From Prosthecomicrobium sp. N25 (lineage in GTDB: Bacteria; Pseudomonadota; Alphaproteobacteria; Rhizobiales; Ancalomicrobiaceae), in assembly GCF_037203705.1 (NCBI RefSeq), contig NZ_JBBCAT010000001.1:531418-595417 (forward strand): a stretch of DNA of 64,000 bases, written 5' to 3'. The notes under the pieces are model-generated. The model saw only the letters and a list, made by a program, of their open reading frames with translations, did not search any database and had not been told where the DNA came from. How positions within the stretch are numbered: the stretch's first letter is position 1; each line of letters begins with the position of its first letter. A program made the translations under genes and the position numbers. Below, in pieces: positions 1 to 9,237 of the stretch.

Positions 1-1078
1 TGTCCTCGCAGGCGATGTGGCAGCGCCCGCACTTGATGCAGAGGTCCTGGTCGATCTGCGCCTTGACGGCGTAGTCGAGGTTCAGGTGCTGCCAGTCGGT
101 CAGCTTGGGCACCGCCGCGCCGACGAACTGGTCGACGGATGAATAGCCCTTCTCGTCCATCCAGTCCGACAGGCCGGTGATCATCTCCTCGACGATCTTG
201 AAGCCGTAGGTCATCGCGGCCGTGCAGACCTGCACGGTGCCCGCCCCGAGCGTCATGAACTCCGCCGCGTCGCGCCAGGTCTCGATGCCGCCGATCGCCG
301 AGATCGGCAGGCCGCGGGTCTCGGGATGGCGCGCGATCTCGCTCACCATGCTCATGGCGATCGGCTTCACGGCCGGGCCGCAATAGCCGCCGTGGGTCGC
401 GAGGCCCCCGGTCGCCGGCCAGGGCGTCAGGCTGTCGAGGTCGACGCCCATGACCGAGTTGATCGTGTTGATCAGCGACACGGCGTCCGCCCCGCCGCGC
501 CGCGCCGCCTCGGCGGGCTTGCGGATGTCGGCGATATTGGGCGTGAGCTTGACGATCACGGGCATGCGCGTGTGTTGCTTGCACCAGCGCGTGACCATCT
601 CGACATAGTCCGGTACCTGCCCGACCGCCGAGCCCATGCCGCGCTCGCTCATCCCGTGCGGGCAGCCGAAATTCAGCTCGACGCCGTCCGCCCCGGTCTC
701 CTCGACCCGCTTCAGGATCGCCTTCCAGCTCTCCTCCGTGCAGGGCACCATGAGGGAGACGAACAGCGCCCGGTCCGGCCAGTCGCGCTTCACCTCCTTG
801 ATTTCGCGGAGGTTCACCTCGAGCGGCCGGTCGGTGATGAGCTCGATGTTGTTGAAGCCGATCACCCGCCGGTCCTGGGCGTGGATCGCCCCGTAGCGCG
901 GGCCCGACACGTTGACGATCGGCGGGCCGTCCTCGCCGAGCGTCTTCCAGACGACGCCGCCCCAGCCCGCCCGGAAGGCGCGCACCACGTTGATGGCCTT
1001 GTCGGTCGGCGGCGCGGAGGCGAGCCAGAACGGGTTCGGCGCCTTGACCCCGCAGAAGCGGACGCTCAGATCGGCCAT
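1..1078 (-). CDS. preA: NAD-dependent dihydropyrimidine dehydrogenase subunit PreA (3' end outside window)
   Basis: Catalytic FMN subunit that reduces uracil and thymine to their dihydro forms, the first step of reductive pyrimidine breakdown. About 359 residues are visible. A dihydroorotate-dehydrogenase-like barrel carries NFGCPHGM near residue 160, and the ferredoxin-like tail starts at the window edge (CIKCGRCHIAC, a 4Fe-4S ligand set). The family is usually about 430 residues, so roughly 70 are missing. The ATG at 1078 follows GGGAGGAC and lies 11 bases after the preT stop, so the two are one operon. The later pathway genes (hydantoinase, ureidopropionase) are not in view and could lie just left of the window; that is inference. 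Confidence 0.93.
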   Translation of the reverse strand, partial: MADLSVRFCGVKAPNPFWLASAPPTDKAINVVRAFRAGWGGVVWKTLGEDGPPIVNVSGPRYGAIHAQDRRVIGFNNIELITDRPLEVNLREIKEVKRDWPDRALFVSLMVPCTEESWKAILKRVEETGADGVELNFGCPHGMSERGMGSAVGQVPDYVEMVTRWCKQHTRMPVIVKLTPNIADIRKPAEAARRGGADAVSLINTINSVMGVDLDSLTPWPATGGLATHGGYCGPAVKPIAMSMVSEIARHPETRGLPISAIGGIETWRDAAEFMTLGAGTVQVCTAAMTYGFKIVEEMITGLSDWMDEKGYSSVDQFVGAAVPKLTDWQHLNLDYAVKAQIDQDLCIKCGRCHIACED

Positions 1079-1089
1079 GTCGTCCTCCC

Positions 1090-2442
1090 TCAGGCCACCC
1101 GGGCCACGATCTCCGAAAGCGCCCGGTCGATCGACAGGGCCGCCACCTTGCCGTCCTCGACGGCCGCGACCGTCAGGTCGTCCCCGCCGAACACGCAGTC
1201 TCCGCCGGCCCAGACCCCGGGCAGTGACGTCCGCCGCTCCCCGTCGACCTCGATCCGGCCGCCCTCCATCCGGATGAGGCCGGTGCCGAGGTCGTCCGCC
1301 ACGAAGGTCTGCCCGATTGCCTTGAAGAGCTGGTCGCAGGGGAGCGTCAGCGTTTCGCCGGTGCCGACGAGCCGCCCGTCCGCCTCGCTCGTATACTCGA
1401 GCTCAACGCCCGCGAGCCGCCCGTCCTCGGCCAGCAGCCGCCGGGGCCTGAGCCAGTGCCGGATCAGCACGCCGTCGGTCTGCGCCACCATCTGCTCGTA
1501 GTTGCTGGCGTTCATCTGCTCCGGCCCGCGCCGGTAGACGATCGTGACGTCCTCGGCCCCGAGCCGCTTCGCTTGGGATGCGATGTCGATCGCCGTCATG
1601 CCGCCGCCGATCACCACGATGCGGCGCCCGACCGGATAGGCGGCGAGGTCCGTCGCCTGCCGCAGCCGCGCGATGGCGTCGACCGCATCCTCCACGCCCG
1701 GCAGGTCGTCGCCGAGCCCGAGGCCGTTGACCCCGCCGAGGCCCATCCCGAGGAAGACCGCGTCGAAATTGTCCTGCAATTCGGTGATGGTCACGTCCCG
1801 CCCGAGCCGCTTGCCCGTCTCGATCGTGATGCCGCCGACGCCGAGGATGTAGGCGACCTCGCATTCGGCGAAGCCGTTCGTCGCCTTGTAGGCCGCGATG
1901 CCGTATTCGTTGAGCCCGCCCGCCTTCTCGCGCGCCTCGAAGACGACCACCTCGTGCCCGAGCGTGGCGAGCTTGTGCGCGCAGGCGAGCCCGGCCGGCC
2001 CGGCCCCGACCACCGCGATGCGCCGGCCCGTGGGTGCGCCGCGCCGGTAGAGCTGCTTGCCCGCGGCGAAGAGCGTGTCGGTGGCGAAGCGCTGCAGGAG
2101 CCCGATCTCGACCGGCTTGCCCTCCGAGGCCTCGCGCACGCAGGCCTCCTCGCACAGTGTCTCGGTCGGGCAGACCCGGGCGCACATGCCGCCCATGATG
2201 TTGGAATCGAGGATCGTCCTGGCCGCCCCGATCGGGTTGCCCTTGGCGATCTGCCGGATGAAGAGCGGGATGTCGATCGAGGTCGGGCAGGCCTCCACGC
2301 AGGGCGCCTCGTAGCAGAAGAGGCAGCGCTCCGCCGCCACCCGCGCCTCGAAGCGGTCGAGCGGCCGGTGCAGGTCCGCGAAATTCTCGGCGATCTCCTC
2401 GGGCGAAAGCCGCCCCGCTCGGATGTCCGCGACAGCGCTCAT
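1090..2442 (-). CDS. preT: Dihydropyrimidine dehydrogenase subunit PreT, FAD/NAD(P) electron-input subunit
   Basis: Passes electrons from NAD(P)H to PreA. About 450 residues. The N-terminal third has two cysteine clusters for 4Fe-4S centres (CLFCYEAPCVEAC; CARVCPTETLCEEAC). A FAD-binding GAGPAGLACAH follows near residue 140 and a NAD(P)-binding GGGMTAID near 270, as in glutamate synthase small subunit relatives. The open frame extends 35 codons further upstream. I chose the ATG at 2442 because GGGGAGG sits just before it and the homologous N-terminal domain begins there. It is followed closely by preA. A RutR-like palindrome lies about 90 bases upstream, suggesting control by pyrimidines. Confidence 0.93.
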   Translation of the reverse strand: MSAVADIRAGRLSPEEIAENFADLHRPLDRFEARVAAERCLFCYEAPCVEACPTSIDIPLFIRQIAKGNPIGAARTILDSNIMGGMCARVCPTETLCEEACVREASEGKPVEIGLLQRFATDTLFAAGKQLYRRGAPTGRRIAVVGAGPAGLACAHKLATLGHEVVVFEAREKAGGLNEYGIAAYKATNGFAECEVAYILGVGGITIETGKRLGRDVTITELQDNFDAVFLGMGLGGVNGLGLGDDLPGVEDAVDAIARLRQATDLAAYPVGRRIVVIGGGMTAIDIASQAKRLGAEDVTIVYRRGPEQMNASNYEQMVAQTDGVLIRHWLRPRRLLAEDGRLAGVELEYTSEADGRLVGTGETLTLPCDQLFKAIGQTFVADDLGTGLIRMEGGRIEVDGERRTSLPGVWAGGDCVFGGDDLTVAAVEDGKVAALSIDRALSEIVARVA

Positions 2443-2531
2443 GCGAGACCTCCCCTTCCCCCGGGGCGCCCCGCCGCACGGGCCGGACGCCTCGCCGCCA
2501 GCATGGCCCGGAACTCGAAAAGTTCCAAGAT

Positions 2532-2547
2532 TTGACCAATTGATCAA
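2532..2547. promoter_or_regulatory. RutR-like operator upstream of preTA
   Basis: The 16-base sequence TTGACCAATTGATCAA matches the known RutR consensus TTGACCA-N2-TGGTCAA at 13 of 14 fixed positions. It is an inverted repeat extended by one T/A pair on each side. It lies between the XRE regulator stop and the preT start, where an operator for preTA would be expected. RutR is the uracil/thymine-sensing repressor of pyrimidine use; its gene is not in the window. Confidence 0.7.
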
Positions 2548-2594
2548 ACGTACGGGAAGGTGTCAATCGGGCGGGCTGCGCTTCAGCTCCGATC

Positions 2595-3188
2595 CTAGAA
2601 GCTCGGCGGGGTACACGCCGACACCACGACCAGCTCCCCCTCGCCGACGTTCTTGAAGGCGTGCGGCTTGCGGCTGTCGAAGAAGTAGGCGTCGCCGGGG
2701 CCGAGCTCGTAGCGGCGGGCGGCCACCTCGAGCTGCAGGCGGCCACGGATGACGATGCCGGCCTCCTCGCCCTGGTGGGACAGCATCTGCTTGCCCGAGT
2801 CCGCGCCCGGCTTGTAGCGCTCGTGCAGCATCTGCAGCGACCGCCCGGCGAGGTTCGCGCCGACCTGCCGGTAGCTGATCGGCCCGGAGCCGATCTCGGT
2901 CAGCTCCTCGAAGCGGAACACCACCTTCTCGGTCTCGGGCTCCCCGCCCGAGAAGAAGTCCGCGATCCCCATCGGGAAGCCGGAGAGGATCTGCTTCAGC
3001 GCCGCGATCGACGGGCTGACCCGGTTCGCCTCGACCATCGACACGGTCGCGTTCGAAACCCCCGCGCGCTTGGCCAAGGCCCGCTGCGACAGTCCGTGCG
3101 AGATCCTGAGCGCCCTGAGGCGCCGGCCGATGTCGATGTCGTTGCCGGCGGGCGGGGCCGGCGCATCCGGAGGCGGCGATTCGTTCAT
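2595..3188 (-). CDS. XRE-family regulator with C-terminal cupin sensor (PuuR-like)
   Basis: Transcription factor of 197 residues. An N-terminal helix-turn-helix spans about residues 22-78 (RALRISHGLSQRALAKRAGV, then SNATVSMVEANRVSP). A cupin domain spans about 110-190 with EEAGIVIRGRLQLEV and a ligand-binding GDAYFFDSRKPHAFKN. Size and layout match PuuR-type regulators of amine and amino-acid catabolism. It is transcribed away from the aminotransferase gene, with a 123-base shared intergenic region holding repeated GTTCATG boxes, so it probably controls itself and the divergent beta-alanine genes. It points the same way as preTA. The ligand is unknown; beta-alanine or a related omega-amino acid is a guess. 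Confidence 0.85.
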   Translation of the reverse strand: MNESPPPDAPAPPAGNDIDIGRRLRALRISHGLSQRALAKRAGVSNATVSMVEANRVSPSIAALKQILSGFPMGIADFFSGGEPETEKVVFRFEELTEIGSGPISYRQVGANLAGRSLQMLHERYKPGADSGKQMLSHQGEEAGIVIRGRLQLEVAARRYELGPGDAYFFDSRKPHAFKNVGEGELVVVSACTPPSF

Positions 3189-3216
3189 GTGTTCATGAAA
3201 ACGAACGGCATGAACA
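3183..3216. promoter_or_regulatory. GTTCATG repeat operator between XRE-cupin gene and bauA
   Basis: Two direct copies of GTTCATG (3183-3189 and 3191-3197) are followed by an inverted copy, CATGAAC (3209-3215). The outer pair forms a perfect TGTTCATG-N11-CATGAACA palindrome (3190-3216). The ATGAACA core also ends the known PuuR operator consensus, which fits the PuuR-like regulator starting at 3188. The first box overlaps its start codon, suggesting autorepression. Confidence 0.62.
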
Positions 3217-3311
3217 GCGTCAAGCCGTGGACCCGCCTCGCCCCGGTGAGGTACTGTTCGGCATCGCGATCAGGCGGGCCGGGCAGGCCGTCGCCGCGGA
3301 GGAGACGTCCG

Positions 3312-4634
3312 ATGAACTACCAGCACCGCACGAACGATCTCGAAGCCTTCTGGATGCCCTTCTCGGCGAACCGGCAGTTCAAGAAGGCGCCGCGCATGTT
3401 CGTCGCCGCCGATCGCATGCATTACACGACCGACGACGGCCGCAGGGTGCTGGACGGCACGGCGGGCCTGTGGTGCTGCAACGCGGGCCACAAGCGGCCG
3501 AAGATCGTCGAGGCGATCCAGCGCCAGGCCGCCGAGCTCGACTATGCCCCCGCGTTCCAGATGGGTCACCCGAAGGTCTTCGAGTTCGCCTCCCGGCTCG
3601 TCAACATCGCCCCGCCCGGCTTCGACCACGTCTTCTTCACGAACTCCGGCTCCGAGTCGGTGGAAACCGCCCTCAAGATGGCGATCGCCTATCACCGGGC
3701 GAAGGGCAACGGCTCGAAGTTCCGCCTGATCGGGCGCGAGCGCGGCTATCACGGCGTCAACTTCGGCGGCATCTCGGTCGGCGGCATCGTGTCGAACCGC
3801 AAGATGTTCGGCACGCTCCTGACCGGCGTCGACCACATGCGCCACACCCACGACCCCGCCCGCAACGCCTTCTCGCGCGGCGAGCCCGAGCACGGCGTCG
3901 AGTTCGCCGAGGATCTGGAGCGCATCGTCGCCCTTCACGACGCCTCCACGATCGCGGCCGTGATCGTCGAGCCGGTCGCCGGCTCCACGGGCGTGCTGAT
4001 CCCGCCGAAGGGCTACCTGAAGCGCCTCCGCGAGATCTGCGACAAGCACGACATCCTGCTGATCTTCGACGAGGTCATCACCGGCTTCGGCCGCCTCGGC
4101 GCCCCCTTCGCGACCGACTACTTCGGCGTCTCGCCGGACATCATCACCACCGCCAAGGGCATCACCAACGGCGTCATCCCCATGGGCGGCGTCTTCGTGA
4201 AGGGCAAGATCCACGACGCCTTCATGAACGGCCCGGAGCACCTGATCGAGTTCTTCCACGGCTACACCTACTCGGGCAACCCGATCGCCTGCGCGGCCGG
4301 CCTCGGCACCCTCGAGACCTACCAGGAGGAGGGCCTGCTCACCCGCGCGGCCGAACTCGCCGACTACTGGGCGGACGGGCTCCATTCGCTGAAGGGCCTC
4401 CCGCACGTGATCGACATCCGCAACGTCGGCCTCATCGGCGCGATCGAGCTGGAGCCGATCGCCGGGGAGCCGACGAAGCGCGCCTTCTCGTGCTTCCTCG
4501 ACGCCTTCCAGCGCGGGCTCCTCATCCGCACCACCGGCGACATCATCGCGCTGTCGCCGCCGCTGATCATCGAGAAGTCCGAGATCGACCAGCTCTTCGG
4601 CACCCTCGCCGACGTGCTGAAGAACGCGGCCTGA
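3312..4634 (+). CDS. bauA: Omega-amino acid (beta-alanine):pyruvate aminotransferase
   Basis: PLP-dependent class III aminotransferase of 440 residues. It moves the amino group of beta-alanine (or a similar omega-amine) to pyruvate, giving malonate semialdehyde and alanine. Visible marks: TNSGSESVETALKMA (PLP phosphate binding), the FDEVITGFGRLG aspartate motif, and the Schiff-base lysine in ITTAKGITNGVIPMGG. The ATG at 3312 follows GGAGGAG at good spacing. The order aminotransferase, cupin, CoA-acylating dehydrogenase matches Pseudomonas bauA-bauB-bauC. With preTA next door, beta-alanine from uracil is the most sensible substrate. Putrescine or other amines are alternatives, given the PuuR-like regulator. 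Confidence 0.85.
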   Translation: MNYQHRTNDLEAFWMPFSANRQFKKAPRMFVAADRMHYTTDDGRRVLDGTAGLWCCNAGHKRPKIVEAIQRQAAELDYAPAFQMGHPKVFEFASRLVNIAPPGFDHVFFTNSGSESVETALKMAIAYHRAKGNGSKFRLIGRERGYHGVNFGGISVGGIVSNRKMFGTLLTGVDHMRHTHDPARNAFSRGEPEHGVEFAEDLERIVALHDASTIAAVIVEPVAGSTGVLIPPKGYLKRLREICDKHDILLIFDEVITGFGRLGAPFATDYFGVSPDIITTAKGITNGVIPMGGVFVKGKIHDAFMNGPEHLIEFFHGYTYSGNPIACAAGLGTLETYQEEGLLTRAAELADYWADGLHSLKGLPHVIDIRNVGLIGAIELEPIAGEPTKRAFSCFLDAFQRGLLIRTTGDIIALSPPLIIEKSEIDQLFGTLADVLKNAA

Positions 4635-4653
4635 GGAGGCTCGGAGCCGGCGC

Positions 4654-4953
4654 ATGACCCGCTTCTCCGCCCACGAACCGGCGACGTCGAGCCTGCTCGT
4701 CGACGACGACGCCGTCCGCGTCACGCGCTGGGACTTCGCGCCCGGCGCCGAGACCGGCTGGCACCGGCACGGCCTCGCCTACGTGGTCGTGGCCCTGACC
4801 GACTGCCCGTTCCTGGTCGTGTCGGAGGCCGGCGAGCAGCGCGTCGACGTGCCGGCCGGGACGGCCTACAGCCGCGACGCCGGCATCGAGCACAACGTCG
4901 TCAACGGCGGCGAGCGGCCCATGAGCTTCGTCGAGATCGAGCTGAAGCGCTGA
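4654..4953 (+). CDS. Small cupin protein, BauB-like
   Basis: Single-domain cupin of 99 residues. It has the GWHRHGLAYVVVAL metal-site motif near residues 35-48 and a second half ending in a DAGIEHNVVNGG histidine motif. It starts 20 bases after the aminotransferase stop and so is in the same operon. A cupin in this position is found in Pseudomonas bau operons (BauB), where its biochemical role is not established. It could bind a pathway intermediate or a metal; the sequence does not say which. Confidence 0.8.
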   Translation: MTRFSAHEPATSSLLVDDDAVRVTRWDFAPGAETGWHRHGLAYVVVALTDCPFLVVSEAGEQRVDVPAGTAYSRDAGIEHNVVNGGERPMSFVEIELKR

Positions 4954-5080
4954 TGGACGGCGGCTCGCCGGGGGAGGGCGGGCGGATCGCCCGGAGGTTG
5001 CACTCTCGGGGTCGCCGCCGCTGTCGCTCCGTCCGGCAATCGCCGCAGGCACCGGAGCTTCGGTGGACCCGATCCCTCCC

Positions 5081-5209
5081 ACGCGTGTCACCCCGGCCAT
5101 CGCGCCGGGGCCCATTGGCCGGGCAGCCGGACCGGTGGTGCTCAAGTGCCGGGCCGTGCAATCGGGGCAGCCACTGGATCCCGGCGCGATGGCCGGGATG
5201 ACACGTGCG
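5081..5209. repeat. Palindromic intergenic repeat, about 129 bases
   Basis: Most of the 375-base gap between the cupin gene and mmsA is this element. The left arm (5083-5110) and right arm (5181-5207) are near-perfect inverted copies built around CCGGCCATCGCGCCGG, with a TGTCA end on each side. The spacer also pairs partly. It resembles the short palindromic repeats scattered through Hyphomicrobiales genomes. The rest of the gap (4954-5080, 5210-5328) shows no gene; the mmsA ribosome site is at 5314-5322. Confidence 0.8.
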
Positions 5210-5328
5210 GGGCGTTGCGGACCGGACCGAAGCGCATCGCCCGCGGGCACTGGCCCGCCCCGCCGCATGCCCCGCCTTCCGCCGGCCCTGGGTCCGGCGA
5301 CAAAGAGAACACTGAGGAGGAAACGCCC

Positions 5329-6825
<1,497 letters not shown>

Positions 6826-6890
6826 ATCCAGGCGTGGACGGGTAGAGAGCCGAGTTTCGAGGCTTCCAGAAGCATTTCACGAGCTTGGTT

Positions 6891-6979
6891 TCTGTCATGC
6901 CCGGGCTTGTCCCGGGCATCCACCTGCCGCGGTTGGTCTTCGTGGCACGGATTGCCGGGACGAGCCTGGCAATGACAGA
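6891..6979. repeat. Palindromic intergenic repeat, about 89 bases
   Basis: Inverted ends TCTGTCAT (6891-6898) and ATGACAGA (6972-6979) enclose a GC-rich palindromic body including CCCGGGCTTGTCCCGGGC. It sits between mmsA and the convergent FlgC-like gene and may help end both transcripts. A partial relative lies at 51403-51438. Confidence 0.78.
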
Positions 6980-7007
6980 CCGAAAGGCTCGGAATTCGGG
7001 GACAGCC

Positions 7008-7406
7008 TCACGCCGTCAGGTCGAGCGTGCTCTTCATCATCTCATCGGCGACCTTCACCACCTTGAGCGCGGCCTCGTAGTCGAGCTTGGCGGTGAGTTG
7101 CGTGATCGCCTCGCCGGCGTAGTCGACCTCGGGCGCGCCCACCATCCCCCGCGCGTCCGCGTCCGGCGAGGTCGGGTCGTAGGCGAGGCCGACGCCGTTC
7201 GGGCGGGTCGTGACCGTCGTGGTGACGCCCCCGCCCGCGACCGCCTGCTGGCGGACGTCCTGTGGCCGGTAGGCGGTGGTGGCGCCGTTCGCGTCCGGCA
7301 CCGTACCGGTGGTGCGGGCGTTGGCGACGTTCGAAGCGGAGACTTCCAGGCGGCGGGCGGCGGCATTCATGCCGGAGACGGCGGTCGCGATGGCGCTGAG
7401 GGACAT
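7008..7406 (-). CDS. Orphan FlgC-like flagellar rod protein
   Basis: Protein of 132 residues with both ends of the axial rod family. The N-terminus MSLSAIATAVSGMNAAARRL followed by VSASNVANA is the rod N-terminal motif. The C-terminal helix is EAITQLTAKLDYEAALKVVK plus ADEMMKSTLDL. The middle is short and variable. No other flagellar gene is nearby, so it is an orphan copy and not part of a flagellar operon. It may be a true FlgC outlier or a small rod-like protein of unknown use. GGAGGCAG precedes the ATG at 7406. Confidence 0.72.
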   Translation of the reverse strand: MSLSAIATAVSGMNAAARRLEVSASNVANARTTGTVPDANGATTAYRPQDVRQQAVAGGGVTTTVTTRPNGVGLAYDPTSPDADARGMVGAPEVDYAGEAITQLTAKLDYEAALKVVKVADEMMKSTLDLTA

Positions 7407-7507
7407 TGGGCTCTGCCTCCTGCCCCAGGGGTAGCAGGCGCGCCTTGCCGGCCTCTTGCGGAAATCCAGACAAGTCTCATCACCCGTGCCGCCGTCCCGG
7501 CCGCAGC

Positions 7508-7532
7508 GGAACAGCCTCGGTGCGCCCGCGTT
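7508..7532 (+). promoter_or_regulatory. EcfG promoter of the small membrane protein
   Basis: GGAAC (7508-7512), 16-base spacer, CGTT (7529-7532): a perfect match to the EcfG general-stress promoter. The start codon is 31 bases past the -10. Confidence 0.8.
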
Positions 7533-7562
7533 GCTCCCACGACAACCTCGAGGGAACGAGCC

Positions 7563-7772
7563 ATGCAGACCGCCAACTTCGCTGACATTCTCTGGGCCGT
7601 AGCGGTGATCGGCGGGCCGATCCTGCTCGGCCTGATCCTGCTCGTCAGCATGCTGCGCCGGCGCCGCCGCGGCGCCGTGCTCCGCGACCGCGAGGGCAGC
7701 CCCGTCGCCGACCCTGCCGACGCCGTGAACCCGCGCGACATCGTCTCGCCGGACTACCGCGAGGTCCGCTGA
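7563..7772 (+). CDS. Small single-span membrane protein, EcfG-controlled
   Basis: Protein of 69 residues. One membrane helix spans about residues 8-31 (ILWAVAVIGGPILLGLILLV). A cluster of five arginines (LRRRRRG) marks the cytoplasmic side, and a polar C-terminal tail follows. The start at 7563 follows GAGGGAACGAG. I recognise no family. Its perfect EcfG promoter makes it a probable general-stress membrane protein; small proteins of this shape are common in such regulons. No function is assigned. Confidence 0.78.
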   Translation: MQTANFADILWAVAVIGGPILLGLILLVSMLRRRRRGAVLRDREGSPVADPADAVNPRDIVSPDYREVR

Positions 7773-7781
7773 CGGGTCGGT

Positions 7782-7799
7782 CCCGCCCCCGGGGGCGGG
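7782..7799. terminator. GC hairpin between convergent genes
   Basis: Perfect palindrome CCCGCCCCC/GGGGGCGGG lies between two converging genes. It has no T run in either direction, so it is a likely but unproven bidirectional terminator. Confidence 0.45.
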
Positions 7800-7804
7800 C
7801 CCCG

Positions 7805-8377
7805 TCAACGCAGATGGCGGGCCGCCTCCTCGACGAGGCGGGTGACCATCGTCCGCAAGGTGGTGCTCATCGCCTCCTCCCGGAAGCCTCCCGCCTCGTT
7901 GAAGGCGTCGCCGGCGCGCATCACGACGGTCATCTCCGGGATGACCGTGGCACCGAGCCCCAGGCCGAGGGTCTGCCGCAACTGGATCAGACCCCGGTAG
8001 CCCCCGAAGTTGCCGCCCGAGGCGGCCCCGATCGCATAGGCCCGACCCTTCCACGGGGTGGGCTGCGTGCGGATCCGGCTCACCCAGTCGATGGCGTTCT
8101 TGAGGAGCGGTGTGACGCCCGCATTGTACTCCGGCGAGGCGATGAAGATGCCCTGGTGCTCCACCATCAGCCCATGCAGCCGCTTGGCGTTCTCGGGCAC
8201 CCCGGACTGCGCCTCCAGGTCGCCGTCGTAGATCGGCAGCGGGTAGTCGGCGAGCGAGATCTGGGTGACCGGAACGTCGGCCAGCGCCAGTTCCTTCACG
8301 ACCAGGGCGGTCAGCTTGGCGTTGATGGAGCCGGTCCGGATCGATCCGGCGAAGGCCAGGATGCGGGGTGACGTCAT
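7805..8377 (-). CDS. NADPH-dependent FMN reductase family protein
   Basis: Flavodoxin-fold oxidoreductase of 190 residues. The FMN phosphate loop FAGSIRTGSINAKL is near residues 9-22, and the conserved SPEYNAGVTPLLKNAIDW spans about 80-97. This is the NADPH:FMN/quinone/azo reductase group, usually cytoplasmic and using FMN to make two-electron reductions; the substrate cannot be told from sequence. It lies 67 bases after the glutathione-transferase gene in the same direction, with a weak hairpin between them (8387-8409). Confidence 0.88.
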   Translation of the reverse strand: MTSPRILAFAGSIRTGSINAKLTALVVKELALADVPVTQISLADYPLPIYDGDLEAQSGVPENAKRLHGLMVEHQGIFIASPEYNAGVTPLLKNAIDWVSRIRTQPTPWKGRAYAIGAASGGNFGGYRGLIQLRQTLGLGLGATVIPEMTVVMRAGDAFNEAGGFREEAMSTTLRTMVTRLVEEAARHLR

Positions 8378-8444
8378 GCGGGAGATCCTCGGGTGTGGAA
8401 CACCCGGGGAGTATAGGCCGCCGCCGCGATCCGGCGAGGCGGCG

Positions 8445-9089
8445 TCACGCCGCGACCGCCGCCCGCGCCGGCATCGCCTCGTAGGGCGCCCGCCAGCCGG
8501 GGAGCTCGGAGATCCGGTCCGCCCAGGCCGCGATCGCCGGATGGGTCGTGTCGAGGTCGTAGCCGGTTTCCTCGACGGGGTAGAACAGGTAGCCGGCGAG
8601 GGACAGGTCCGCGATGGTCGGCCTGTCGCCGAGCAGGAACGGCCGGTCCTTCAGGTGCCTCTCGACGATCCCGAGGTTGTTGCTGATGCGGCCGGCCAGG
8701 AAGGCCATGACCTCCGGGTGCCCCTTCGGCTCCGCGAATGTGCGAAGCCACCTGTGGGTCGCGAAGTAGCTCGTGAACTTGTGATTGTCGAACAGGATCC
8801 AGCGCCAGATCTCGCGCCGTTCCCGCGCGTCCCGACCGCCGAAGCGTCCGGTGATCTCCGCAAGGGCGTCGAGGATCATGCCCGACTGGGTCAGCCGCTC
8901 CCCGCGATGCTCCAGCACCGGGACCTCGCCCATCTCGCTGACCTCGGCGCGCCAGGCCGGATCGCGCGTCTGCCCGACGAAATAGTCGACGAAGACCGGC
9001 TCCCAGGCGGAGCCCGTCAGGTCGAGCATCATGGCGACCTTGTAGGCGTTACCCGATTGCGCGAAGCAGTGCAGCTTGAAGTCCGCCAT
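8445..9089 (-). CDS. Glutathione S-transferase family protein
   Basis: Protein of 214 residues with the two-domain GST layout. A thioredoxin-like N-terminal domain (about 1-80) has the GSH-binding GEVPVLEHRGERLTQSGMIL, with the cis-proline and S-acid pair recognisable. An all-helical C-terminal domain (about 90-205) contains DRPTIADLSLAGYL, the N-capping box motif. The likely role is conjugation or reduction of electrophiles with glutathione. The substrate is unknown. No EcfG promoter is visible upstream, unlike many neighbours. Confidence 0.88.
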   Translation of the reverse strand: MADFKLHCFAQSGNAYKVAMMLDLTGSAWEPVFVDYFVGQTRDPAWRAEVSEMGEVPVLEHRGERLTQSGMILDALAEITGRFGGRDARERREIWRWILFDNHKFTSYFATHRWLRTFAEPKGHPEVMAFLAGRISNNLGIVERHLKDRPFLLGDRPTIADLSLAGYLFYPVEETGYDLDTTHPAIAAWADRISELPGWRAPYEAMPARAAVAA

Positions 9090-9193
9090 GGTCCGTCCCT
9101 CCCGGCGCTTCGAATGTCGGCGGCGGGGAAGGTGGCGCGGCGCGCCGGGCGGGACAAGCCATTATTCGTGAAGTGATCCATCAGGAAGCCTGA

Positions 9194-9225
9194 TCCCTCC
9201 CGGGCCGCTCTCGGCCCGGGAGGGA
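9194..9225 (-). terminator. Strong hairpin after the KGG-protein gene
   Basis: A 14-base perfect inverted repeat (TCCCTCCCGGGCCG at 9194-9207 with its complement at 9212-9225, loop of 4) lies 12 bases past the stop at 9238. No T run follows on the minus strand. Confidence 0.5.
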
Positions 9226-9237
9226 CTCTGGCCCGGA

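Noticed and set aside
5081-5209. The large palindrome as a small RNA or attenuator for mmsA.
   Set aside because: No promoter or T run; it fits a scattered intergenic repeat better.
8387-8409. Hairpin between the GST and FMN reductase genes as a terminator.
   Set aside because: The stem relies on weak end pairs, the loop is three bases and no T run follows.
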